This document shows positions 1 to 10,038 of a stretch of 64,000 nt of DNA, in pieces. Numbering within the stretch: position 1 is the stretch's first letter; the number at the start of each line of letters is the position of its first letter. Under the pieces are notes generated by a model, which saw only the letters and a program-made list of their open reading frames with translations, had not been told where the DNA came from and searched no databases. A program made the translations under genes and the position numbers. The stretch lies in the NCBI RefSeq assembly GCF_000835495.1, contig NW_015622542.1, positions 5,292,485 to 5,356,484 on the forward strand, read 5' to 3'. The stretch is from Cladophialophora immunda. Lineage: Eukaryota; Ascomycota; Eurotiomycetes; Chaetothyriales; Herpotrichiellaceae.

Positions 1-346
1 CGACCGTCTGAATCAGGCGCTCAACTTCGGATTCAGAGGTCACATCGGCAATGACAGCTTCTGCTCGTCGGCCTGATATAGATATATGGCGCAAGTCAGC
101 CCGTGGCCGTGAATGAAAGGCGACCTACCCCTGGCCTTGCAAATTTACCTATTTGTTCTATCTCCGTCTTCACCTCCTCCAGACGAGCCCGCTGACTCTC
201 AATATCATTGACCTAGGTCATTAATTATTAGGTAAACATTCATCATGGCGACTACTAACGGCGATGTCCATGCCATCTTCTGCGAGTCGAAGAGCGATGG
301 CTTTCCCGATGCCGCGGCTCGCACCAGTCACAACAGCAACCGTCAT
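1..346 (-). CDS. Short-chain dehydrogenase/reductase, 5' part only
   Basis: The gene starts at 346 and leaves the window at its left edge. The first exon reads MTVAVVTGASRGIGKAIAL, which contains the SDR cofactor-binding motif TGxxxGIG at residues 8-15. Two introns with fungal borders (about 204-231 and 78-150) restore a frame that continues ...EQIGRRAEAVIADVTSESEV..., where the VIADVT stretch matches the SDR strand carrying the adenine-contacting Asp. Family knowledge: these are NAD(P)(H)-dependent oxidoreductases of alcohols and ketones; the substrate cannot be told. It is divergent from the MFS carrier at 1080 and shares an intergenic region with three CGGNCCG sites, so it probably belongs to the catabolic cluster. 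The catalytic Tyr-Lys part lies outside the window. Confidence 0.85.
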
Positions 347-1079
347 GATTTTAAGCTGGTCCGCTAAAGTTGGTCTCGAGCACTATATTGAATATTCAGT
401 CCGAGAGCCGGTTGCAGCAGTACAGACTCACTCGAAGATGTACTGGCAGTAACTAGATGCAGGAGGCTTTAATTTCGAGGTGTCTACACTGCAATCATAC
501 TCTGCGGTGCCTATGGACAACTTGGCACACTTACTGCAAAGTTCCACAACGGCTCAATGGCCAACATCTGACAGTCATGCTTAACAATTGATGCGTGAGG
601 AATCAAAGGTGCGTTTCATGGCAACCCTGCATCCGAGATTGTGCACTACCATCATGCCGTATCTGGTGCACAGAGACTTGTCCATCAACCCGTGTTTCTG
701 GGGACTAAATCTGGAGAGAAGACAAGGCTCCACAAAATATTCGGCCCGAAGGACAATAACGCCGCAGCCAGGCCCCACTCATGGAGAACATCATGTTAGC
801 AACCATATTGGCGGTAGCTCTCGGCCCGCACGCCAATGTCTGTCGGTCCGAGAGACGAAATGCCCAGACGTCGAGGGAGAGAACCCGCGTCGTTTACCCC
901 GGATTGAACCCCGGATTTGACTCCTTCAGGGCTTCTCCATATCGCCATCTGCTACAAGTAGGTGCAGAATCCATATCACAACCAAGGCCAGGTGATCTCC
1001 TGACTAAAAAGTCTCACTCAAAATTCGCTGGTTCGCTATCAAACGGCATTCTGCGCTCTATTCTGTCCTCGCAGTCACC
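347..1079. promoter_or_regulatory. Divergent promoter with TCGGNCCGA palindromes
   Basis: Intergenic DNA between the SDR and the MFS carrier. It holds TCGGCCCGA at 741-749, TCGGCCCGC at 821-829 and TCGGTCCGA at 843-851. The same palindrome recurs in other promoters of this cluster and is probably the site of a cluster-specific zinc-cluster regulator (inference). No gene is seen here. Confidence 0.6.
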
Positions 1080-2927
1080 ATGGGAATGCCTCGAGCAGGT
1101 GAAGATGACGTTGAAGGCAAAGTTGTCGAGCTTGAAGAATGCCAAAACGTGCCGGTCGTCGAACAAGGCAACGGCGCCGTGCTCCTTGACGTTCGCCACG
1201 TAAAGGGGCAACCAGGAGGAACCAATTTGAAGTTGACCGAGGACGGCCATGTCAGTCCTCCCGGACTCAATGATGACTTGTCCCGTGTTCTGACTCCGCT
1301 ACAGACTGTCCTCATCCCACAGCCCACGGATGATCCCAATGACCCACTGAACTGGTCCGATCTCAAGAAGAATCTGCTCCTGCTCGCCATCAGCCTTTCA
1401 GCGTTTCAAAGCGACTTTCAAACCGCGGCAGGCGTCCCAGGTGTCGGCCTCCAGGGCGTTGAGTGGCATCTCTCTCCCGTCCACGTCAACTACGCAGGAA
1501 ATCTCAATGTATTGATGAAGTACGCTTGATGGATCCCCTTCACCCATCGATTCCTTGACGTGGGCTGACTTGGTGTTTGCCAGTGGGATTGGAGGACTCG
1601 TCTGGATTCCTTTGATCTACTTCTGGGGTAGGGCTCCTGTATTATTCTGGACCAGTTTCATCGGCACCTTTCTCACTTTGGCGACTTGCCTCGTCCCTGA
1701 TTTTGCCGGTTACTACGGCCTTCGAGCGTTGATGGGGTTTTTCCTCTGCTCCGGTCCCGCGGTCGGCCTGGCCTTTATCCAAGACATCTTCTTCCTCCAC
1801 GAACAGGCGAGGAAGATCGGCATCTGGATCTTCGCGGTGCAGATCTGTCCCTACTGCTCTCCCATGTTTGGCTCCTACATCATTGCCGCCACGGGATCCT
1901 GGAGAGCCACTTTCTGGATGGTGTTTGGCCTGGAAGCCTTGGTGCTGCTTTGCCTGGCCCTCTTCCTGGACGAGTCGTTCTATCGAAGGGACCTGCCGCT
2001 GTCAGAACAGCCCCAGCGCGGTAATAGGATCCTGCGACTCCTTGGTTGGTGGCAGCTTCGGGTCCACCGTCAATACTTTGCCAACTTCGCAAGCTCATTC
2101 CTCCGGGTGTTTGAGATCCTGCTCAAACCAATCATCATCCCACTGTTGGTATTCTAGTTAGTCTTCCCAGAGCCCCCTTTCGAGCCCACAAGTGCTGACA
2201 CAGTCAAAATCCAGCTTATTGAGCTGTATGTGGGCCATCGGCATCAACCAGTCGTCTGCCATCCTCTTCGCCGAACCCGTGTCCGCGGGGGGCTATGGAA
2301 TGAGCCTGAACTCCACCGGCTACCTGTATTTCGCGCCGATTATTGCCGTGCTCATCGGCGAGACTTTGGGTCATTTCATCAACGACGTGAGTTCTCCATC
2401 TCCCGTTTAAACATAACCATCGCGACTTTTGATCAAATACATACGATGAAGTGGTGCTGAACAACCAAATTCTCTTCCAGTGGACCACCACTCGTTACGT
2501 CCGAAAGCATAACGGGGTTTTCAAGCCGGAAGCTCGTCTACCACCAGTCTACCTGACGCTTTTCCTCACCGTCCCCGGTCTCATCCTGGTCGGCCAGGCG
2601 TTGGAGAAGCATCTTTCGTGGGTCGCAGTCGCCTTCGGCTGGGCCATGTACACCGCCGCGGTCATGATGTTTTCCGTGCCCTTGTTCGCCTACGCTCTTG
2701 ACTCGTACCGCAACGCGCCGGGCGAGGTGTCGGCGTGGTTCAACTTCGCGCGCATCATCGGTGGGTTCTCGGTCGGGTATTTCCAGCAAGGCTGGGGCTT
2801 GAGGGCCGGGTTTGACGTATCCTTTGGCGCGCAGGCCGGGGTTGTCGCATCGGGAGGGCTCATCATTCTCGCCCTCCAGATCTATGGAGAGAAGCTCAGG
2901 GCGAAGGGGGGTGCGCTGCGAGACTGA
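1080..2927 (+). CDS. MFS transporter, DHA1/HOL1-like
   Basis: Four exons (1080-1519, 1584-2156, 2215-2386, 2481-2927) join in phase to give 543 residues. The N-terminal cytoplasmic segment ends in PTDDPNDPLNWS (about residue 82), a signature of fungal drug:H+ antiporter-like carriers, and about 12 hydrophobic segments follow. Family knowledge: proton-coupled import or export of small organic molecules at the plasma membrane. The gene is divergent from the SDR and followed by an NTF2-like gene; three operator-like palindromes lie 230-340 bp upstream of its ATG. Inference: it takes up the cluster substrate, while the TRI12-type carrier at 24172-26231 may export it or an intermediate. The direction of transport cannot be read from sequence. 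Confidence 0.85.
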
Positions 2928-3398
2928 ACCTGACTAGCATTATCGAGATCTTATCGTTACCAAGTACAAGGCCAACTGCGAGACCATCGAGAGGCATACT
3001 TTTCTGCAGGGGCTTGTGAGTGCATAGTAAAGTTCGCCTTGGCTCAGTTCTGAGCCACAGAACCTGCAAATATTGCCCTGCGATTTACGTCTTGTATTAC
3101 GAATCAAAGTCTCTAGTCGAAGTATGGTTCTGACAAGAGATTGTAACACCAAGCTGCTTACTCGAATACTGACTTGCATTTTTGTTTCTTAATTTTTTGT
3201 TTCTTTCAGAATTTTCCCTATTTTTGTGCAAAGTGCCTTCAGACACTGGACAGAGGTCCTACGAAGCTGACGCCTTCCTCGGCCCGAAACCCATCGAAGA
3301 TGAATCTGTTCCACTTCCGCTGCCGTGATATATATCAGTTGCGGAAAATAGTCGTGCTTGTAGCCTTCGAGTTATAGTCGCTAGAGATTCCTCGTCCC
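2928..3398. promoter_or_regulatory. Intergenic region with one TCGGNCCGA site
   Basis: It contains the 3' end of the MFS gene and the promoter of the next gene. TCGGCCCGA at 3279-3287 sits about 110 bp before the ATG at 3399. No gene is seen. Confidence 0.5.
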
Positions 3399-3974
3399 AT
3401 GCGGAATCAAGACGAAACTCATCTGGAATCAATGTCATCTACCAACCACCCTGTCAGCTGGCCCGCGAGCCTCAAAGGGGAAGTCATAACGTTGGTAGAC
3501 TTATTCTTCCAACTGCTCGATAGCAAGTCACCGCAAGCTGGCTCTCAGCTGGTTCAAGATGTGTTCACCGAGGACGGGAAGTTCTTTTCCTCGTCGGGAT
3601 ATTTCCAAGGACAAGGTACGTTGTTGTGCGACACCTCTCTTCCATCCTGGCGAGAAGTCAAGAATTGGAGATGTTGGATCCGTGCCTGAACCTTTGCTGT
3701 CATAGACATCGCCTTGTCACGAGAGGGCATCTGGGAAGCATTTGAGATCCGCAGTCACGAGCTTCGCAAGATCTATTTGAACGATGCCAACGGGCAGGAC
3801 TTGGATCTGTTGATCGTGGGAGGGGCGGTCATTAAGCCACATGGTGGAAAGGCGACGGCGCTGGAATTCATTGGCCGCGCCGTCGTCCAAGATACGATCA
3901 AAGGTCCCCGGATCCGTTACTATCAGCCGATCGTGCCAAATTCGGCTGAGCAACCTATTCTTGCGAATGTTTGA
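3399..3974 (+). CDS. NTF2-like (SnoaL-type) small protein
   Basis: Two exons (3399-3615 and 3706-3974) give 161 residues; an in-frame ATG at 3432 (MSSTNHP...) is an alternative start. The order is a helix with VDLFFQLLD, then VFTEDGKFFSSSGYFQG, REGIWEAFE and later beta strands. This matches the NTF2/SnoaL cone fold, in which small proteins bind or isomerise hydrophobic substrates. The exact reaction cannot be assigned. A copy of the shared palindrome lies just upstream, so it is probably co-regulated with the catabolic genes. Possible roles are a cyclase, dehydratase or isomerase acting on an aromatic or keto intermediate. Confidence 0.7.
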
Positions 3975-4270
3975 TGGCGCTCCTTCTACCCGATGTGGAA
4001 ATCCGTTGTCGCCGGCAAGGAGGGGCATATTGGCAAAGGCTGGCTCATGATGAATACTGCCCGTGAAGCCATTTCAAAGTATTCGTGGGAGCGGGCTGGT
4101 GATCAGAAAGGGTGCTATGAGCCTCGTTGTAGTGGTATCGATCCAAAGGTCCAAATCGAAGTTTGCACTCCTGCCTCTGGGCATCTGTTGCATCTCTGCA
4201 AAATCTTTACCTTGGGCTCATATAGTGGTATGATTCATAATTTACTCAGCATACGCTAGTTTCGTGCTGG

Positions 4271-6393
4271 TCAAATGCTCATTTGGACATTGCGACTCGT
4301 CTGTCTCGCGGCTTCGGATGAGGTGTTTTGGGCTTCGGCGACGACGCCTCGAGCGAGAGCTGCAATGTCCCGCGCAAATGGGAAACTGATCTTGGACCCA
4401 GTTATGAATTCCATCTGGCCGAAGTACCCCGCTGCCACGTCCAGGAGCGCCAGGTCTGACTGCACAGAAGGCAATCGCGGGTTTTGGAGAACAAAGACGA
4501 AGAGGTTGACAAAAGCCCGCATTGGGAAATGCAGCGCGAACCTGGGAAGGAAGTTTCAGCAGTACACCAGACAGATGCCGGATGCCACACACTCACGATT
4601 GGGTACCAACACTGTCCATATCCAGACTGCGTACGACGACAATGAGACTCCGCGAGGCGTTTGCGACCAATTGCGAACTGACACGAATTTGTTCTTTGAT
4701 CCGCTGAGCCAGCTCTGCATCTACATTCTCGGAGAAGGACTGGATGACCCACGGGTACAGAAACGTAGAGTGAGCCGCCATGACCAAGTCGTAGAAGGAA
4801 CAGTGTGCCGTCATTAGCCCCAAAAGCTTCCTGTTCCCCGGCATCTCGAATTGTTTCAGGAAATCGGTGGGCCGGAGCTGTAACGGCATCGACTCTTTCC
4901 ATGCTCGTAGGTGGTTGTCAAACTGTCCGACAAGGCTGAGCATCTTCTCCGGAGGCTCTTGAAGCGCTCGGGTAGTCAGCATTTGCTTACTGATCTCGTG
5001 GTAGAGCCGACATGTCTGGATGATATAGGTGAGCGTCTCAAGCTCAATGGTGCTCCCAGGGTGAACCGTCGTGGGTATGTCGCAAGTAATGTCGTCGTCG
5101 TTAATCAACTTGGAGACGGATCAGTCGATAATCTCCTCAAAGCTTTGACCCTACCTACAGAAGGCTGGCCACAGCGCTGTGCGATGTGTTTCTCGGTGCA
5201 ATACACCGCCCAGAAGAGCCAAGTGGGTTGAAGAGCCTCCGAATGTTCATCAGCGCCGGTATCAACTCGCTTCCGATGAAGACCTAGGGATTGTGCAAGA
5301 AGTGCGGCATTTGACGCTAAGCCCGAACTCAATGCTGGGCTTGCTAAGCCTTCTGCAAATAGGGCCTGACATTGATCCATCTTAGTACCTTCCCTGCGAG
5401 ATATAGCAGCTCATGAGCTCACCATGGTCAATAGAGCTCGAACTGAGCGCAGTGTTGGTTTGGTGAGCAACAATTTGCTGTGAACAGACAGGGAATTGGA
5501 GAAATAGCTCCAAGATTCTCTCTGAACGTCGGATGGGTTGGCTTCTGGAAACTGGGATCGATATATCCGACAGCCCCCAGCATAGACGGCGTTACGAAGA
5601 GCGTACCAAGCTGGGTCGTCATACTGTACTTTCCCCGAAAGGTGCGCCCGTAAGTGCCGTTCGAAGTCCGGTCGATAGACGCTCTCCCACAGGTTGTCCA
5701 CGGAGCGCTCGAAATAGGCGCTGCAATACAACCAAGCAAGTGATGGCTCGGGCTCAGCACTTTGAGACATAGGCTGAGTGTGCTCCAGTTTCGACTGTTG
5801 CGCCCAGCTGGCTTTCATTTCCTCGGCGATTTCAGCAAACTCGTTGGATTTGTGTTTTTGGCAAATCCACGCAATTCCAGGAGCAGAACAGATTGAGAGC
5901 CAGTACCCAAACCCTACCAAAGTCACTCTTGGAAGGGGTATCGAAACGGAACGCACGCACCATAATGGTTTGGGATTATCTGTCAGGGCAATCAGTATCA
6001 TGCCAGATCGAAGTTGAATACGCCCATCTTGCCACTTACGCTTTCAAGGTCGTGAGAGCCAAGCGTCACTGCGTCGCCGCCATCATTTGAATTGGTAGAA
6101 CTATGTTCACCAATGGCACGTGAGTGTTCTGTAGGGATGATGAACTGGTCTTGGATCAAATCATCAATGTCTCCCAGAGGTTCTGGTGCGACAATCTGAG
6201 GCAAAGTGTCAGCCCCTGATAGGGTTGCTGAGATTCCTGCAGAGTCAAAGAATCCTTCAGCGAGAGGCCACAGGTCTCCGTCGTCAAAAAGGCCATCTTG
6301 GAAGCTGAGACTGTCGAAGGAATATTGTTGCTGGTATGTCGAACCGTTTGCATATGGAGTGGATTCAATGTGGATGTATTCTCGGTCAGCCAT
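4271..6393 (-). CDS. Fungal transcription-factor domain protein without zinc cluster
   Basis: The protein is about 600 residues. It starts at 6393 in a strong context (gcccATGG) with MADREYIHIES. The middle region (WLSICSAPGIAWICQ, VYRPDFERHL, LRNAVYAGGC, WAVYCTEKH) and the end (ALLDVAAGYFG) align with the divergently transcribed regulator at 6910-9350, so the two are paralogs. Unlike that gene, no CX2CX6C zinc cluster occurs in its first exon or in the 500 bp upstream. Introns lie near 5365-5430, 5109-5155 and 4546-4599. The first intron (about 5935-6035) does not close in phase with a GT donor; a GC donor inside aagtggcaag with the tag acceptor would fit. Inference: a co-regulator or inhibitor that pairs with the DNA-binding paralog. 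Confidence 0.75.
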
Positions 6394-6909
6394 GGGCTCC
6401 TTTCCAAATGGAAGCAAAAGAAACACTGTTCTCGCGAATCAGTTGAGTTATGCCAGTTGATTTCTCCTAGACTGTTGATTTCACAGTCAATACATAGGAT
6501 GGTAGAAGGAAAACCACAGTAAAGGTGGCAGAAGTAACTAGAGGGGTAAATTAGCTTGCAGCATGAGCCAGCCTTTCGAGGCCGGCCAGACGGTGCTCCG
6601 AGGTAGAAAGTTAAGGTTCCCAGCGCCACTTGGGCTTGACGCGGAGGTGCTCGACACTCATTATTCATTGGCCTGACGGGGGCATTCGTGGTCGGCCATG
6701 CGCACCCCGCGGAGGCTGGATTAACAAGCAGAGCATGGAGAGGTCGCCAAGTCGGGTCCAGTCGCGGGGGAAGGGAGCTAGGATGCTGATTTCAGGTGCC
6801 TCCCGGGCTGATTTCCTTCATTATCCCAAATGCCACATCCTCGCCATGGTGGCTGAGTGTCATTGGAAACCAATGTCCAGAAAGCACCACAGTTGATGCG
6901 CAACGTACA
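6394..6909. promoter_or_regulatory. Divergent promoter of the two paralogous regulators
   Basis: A 516-bp spacer between two divergent regulator genes. I see no TCGGNCCGA palindrome in it, so the regulators may not be controlled through that site. No other gene is seen. Confidence 0.4.
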
Positions 6910-9350
6910 ATGTCTACACCGCCGGAAAGGCAGAAAAGCGACAGGGTACCTATTGCTTGTCGAGCTTGTAGGCTCCGAAAAGTGAGATGTAAGTTGCTAT
7001 GCTCTGTGGCCAGCCTGCTGTTTGCCTAAACCCCCTCTAGGCTCTGGCGGCCATCCATGCAGACATTGTGCGAAGTCGACAGCAGAATGTATCTATCCAC
7101 CGAAGCAACGTCGGACAAGGACAAGGACGACGCGAAACAACCACGCGGCTGTCAGCAGAGATGTGGTGCCCCTATCCAAAGACCAGGAAGCTAGACACGA
7201 TTTGCCAAATTCTTCCTGTGTCTCTGTGGAGAGACCGTCCTCGTCAACCAGTGCCGAGCATACCGTTGCGGTGGTGCGAGAAGGTGTTGCGACAACACAA
7301 CAGAGCATCCCATCGACCTCGAACTCGATATCGCCTTCACAGGCTCCAAGAGTACAAGACTGTGAATCCTCATTAGGTCCAGCACTGTCACTCCTCTCTT
7401 CGGGAGGGCCATCCTTGGAGAAAGCTGCGACTGCGAGGCCTGCTGGAGTCGATTTCTCTTATGGCTCAACTACTCCAGTGGACAGCGTGGCTCGGATGGG
7501 GGACGCTGCTGTCTGGCTGTCTGCCTGTACTAATGCTGGGATCGCATGGGTGTGTGAGACGACCGCCAGCCTCACTTTTGCCGACATGACAGAGAGATTC
7601 AACCGAAGCATTGAGCCATGGGCTCCAACCAGCGCTTGGCCTGGTCTGGGCGCAGCAAGAGCGGAGCCGAGCGAGGAAACTGCCTGGGAGTATGTCAACG
7701 GTGAGTTATTCCCGCACCAACACCACAGCATCGGGGATCCTATTCTAAATGACAGCCTCCGTAGCTTTCTTTGAAAATTGCTGGGAAGCTCGCTTAGGTC
7801 TCATCCATCGCCCAGACTTTGAAGCCCAACTTCAAGCGCATTTTCTCGACGATTCCTCCTCCCGCAATGATTATGCCGAGATCGCTCTCCGCAACGTCGT
7901 GTTTGCGGCTGGCTATCGAAGTATAATGGCCAAGACTGCAAAAATCCCATTCCACATAGCCCGAAAAGCGGCCTGGGAAGGCTATTTCCAGAACGCGTTG
8001 TCGGTCTTGACTGGACTCCTCCTGTCGCCTTCAAGACTTATGGTCGTACAAGGACTGGCATTGATGGTATGGCGCCTTTGATTTGGCAGGATATAACTGA
8101 TCCTCGAAACATTAGGCTTGTTACGTCGAGGGGCTTGGAAGCCCTGATATTCAGCGCGTGCTATGCCATAATGCGGTTCATGCGGCACTAACGCAGGGCT
8201 TACACCTTGGTCATGAGTCAGACCATCGGGCGAGCTCCTCATCGGACAACCATCTGAAAAAGACCTGGGTGTGGTGGGCAGTGTATGCGCTAGAAAAGCA
8301 TCTCTGTCTCGCCAGCGGAAGGCCATCGATGATTGACGACTATATAATCAGTGTTTCAATCCCATCGAAAGTCCCACCTAACAGCACCATATATCTAGAA
8401 GCCACCACATTAGCAACTCGGCACGCAAAGATCTGCTCCCGAATCCTTCAGGAAATCATGTCAACAAAGGCACAAAGGTTATCTCCCCATGAGCTTCTCA
8501 ACGTCGTGAACGACATCGACCGACAGCTCAAAAGCCTGCTTGATGACTTTCCATCCGACCTCCAGGTTGGTACCCTTGCCAAATTATCTGAAGAGACACA
8601 TCCAATGGCCCATCGTCTCCACACCTTGTATCTCTACTTCGCAATCCATGGCAGTTTATTGGCGCTTCACTCGCACTTTTTCTACCCCTGGCTTTCCGTC
8701 CGGCTTTGTGATCGTGGTCCAGATGTTGCTTTGGAGGCGCAGTTGCATGCTTCGTCAAAGACGGTGACGGAAGCTGCCCGGAAGATGTTACTAGCAGTCC
8801 GGATAGTAACCACAAATGCAGCCACACCTACATGGCTGGCAGTTACTTATCCTATATATGCACATCTGAGCTTATTTGTGCATGTGCTGAAACATCCGAC
8901 CTTTCCCACCGCCAGCGCCGACCTTGGCCTCCTCGACATCTGTGCGGGCCATTTTGGGTACATTGATTTTATGACCTCTTCTGAGATATCCATCTCTCTA
9001 GCAAGAGAGTCCGTCAACCTCGCGGCTAAATTCGTCAAAGCTGCCAACAAAAGACACGACAATGGTCAGACCTCCAGATTTAACCAGGGGCGCGGAGTCA
9101 AAAGCGCGAATGCTCAGAGCAAGCGATCAGACAACTATAGCCCCCAGAATACAAACTCGCGGTCGGTTTCTGCAGCACTGGGCCAGGTAAGTGGGCGTGT
9201 CGAGGAAAGCCGTCTCCGCCATTGCTAACCTGTCACTCTTTATAGGGGAACTTTGCGAATGTTGATGGTGACTGGAATATGCTGCCATTTCTGGACACTT
9301 TGGGTGCGGACGACAATACTTATGACAGTTTCCTTCTCCAACGTCCCTAG
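6910..9350 (+). CDS. Zn(II)2Cys6 transcription factor
   Basis: Five exons (6910-6988, 7041-7700, 7765-8066, 8116-9186, 9246-9350) give 738 residues. The first intron splits the zinc cluster: CRACRLRKVRC joins SGGHPCRHCAKSTAEC, giving CX2CX6CX5CX2CX6C at about residues 17-43, followed by a basic TRTRTTR stretch. The fungal_trans region follows (IHRPDFEAQL, VVFAAGYRS, WWAVYALEKHLCLASGRPS). Family knowledge: nuclear regulators that bind CGG half-sites. It lies inside the catabolic cluster, divergent from a paralog without a DNA-binding domain. Inference: the pathway-specific activator that reads the CGGNCCG palindromes spread over the cluster. Confidence 0.92.
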
Positions 9351-10038
9351 GTCAGGGCTATTTATGTACTTCCATTGTCCGGAATACATCCTGTTGTGGT
9401 CTTGAGATCTAATCAATGGTCCGAAACTTCCGACATCACATCGTCCGGTGTTGTAAGGACCGTTGAATTTGCCCGTTTGAAGTAGAGTAGAGCCGACAGA
9501 GACCGGGGCCGATTGCAGGACACGGTGTACATCTACACGAGCTATATCAGAGCATGGACCTGGAACTACTTCCACTATCACCTGATTGAGACAGTGAAAT
9601 TTTCCATTTACCCTTTTTTCACTAGGAAGCTGATGTGCCATCGTTCTCACTTGGCGGTTATATTCAATGAAGCAAGATTATGACACTGGCTGAAGCGCCG
9701 AAGTAGTGATATACTGCAGAGAGTAACTGCGGACCGAAACCCCATTCACCCGGTCCGTGACTTGTGACTACATGCTTTTCACGATCAGAAGCGTCACCTA
9801 TGGCTATTTCCACCTACATTTGACATTGTGGCCAGGCCACATACATGATACGGACCGAGCCCAATCCGACACGCCGTACCAGTGGTCCCAGCGCTATACC
9901 CAAGGAATAGGGGAGTTCGAGTCTCCATATGACTCCAAACGTTTCATATACTGTAAGGGATTCTGATGTATTCACTTCTTGATTCCCATTAGCCCCCCCC
10001 CCCCCTTGACCCCCTATTGTGCCGTCTCGAGAACAAAA
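9351..10038. promoter_or_regulatory. Promoter with three CGGNCCG sites
   Basis: It holds GCGGACCGA (9729-9737), CCGGTCCGT (9750-9758) and ACGGACCGA (9850-9858), 180-310 bp before the monooxygenase ATG. The half-like TGGTCCGA lies near 9418. No gene is seen. Confidence 0.6.
9993..10005. repeat. Homopolymer C tract
   Basis: Thirteen consecutive C lie about 35 bp before the ATG of the monooxygenase-hydrolase gene, inside the likely 5' leader. Such tracts are length-unstable and error-prone in assemblies. Confidence 0.9.
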
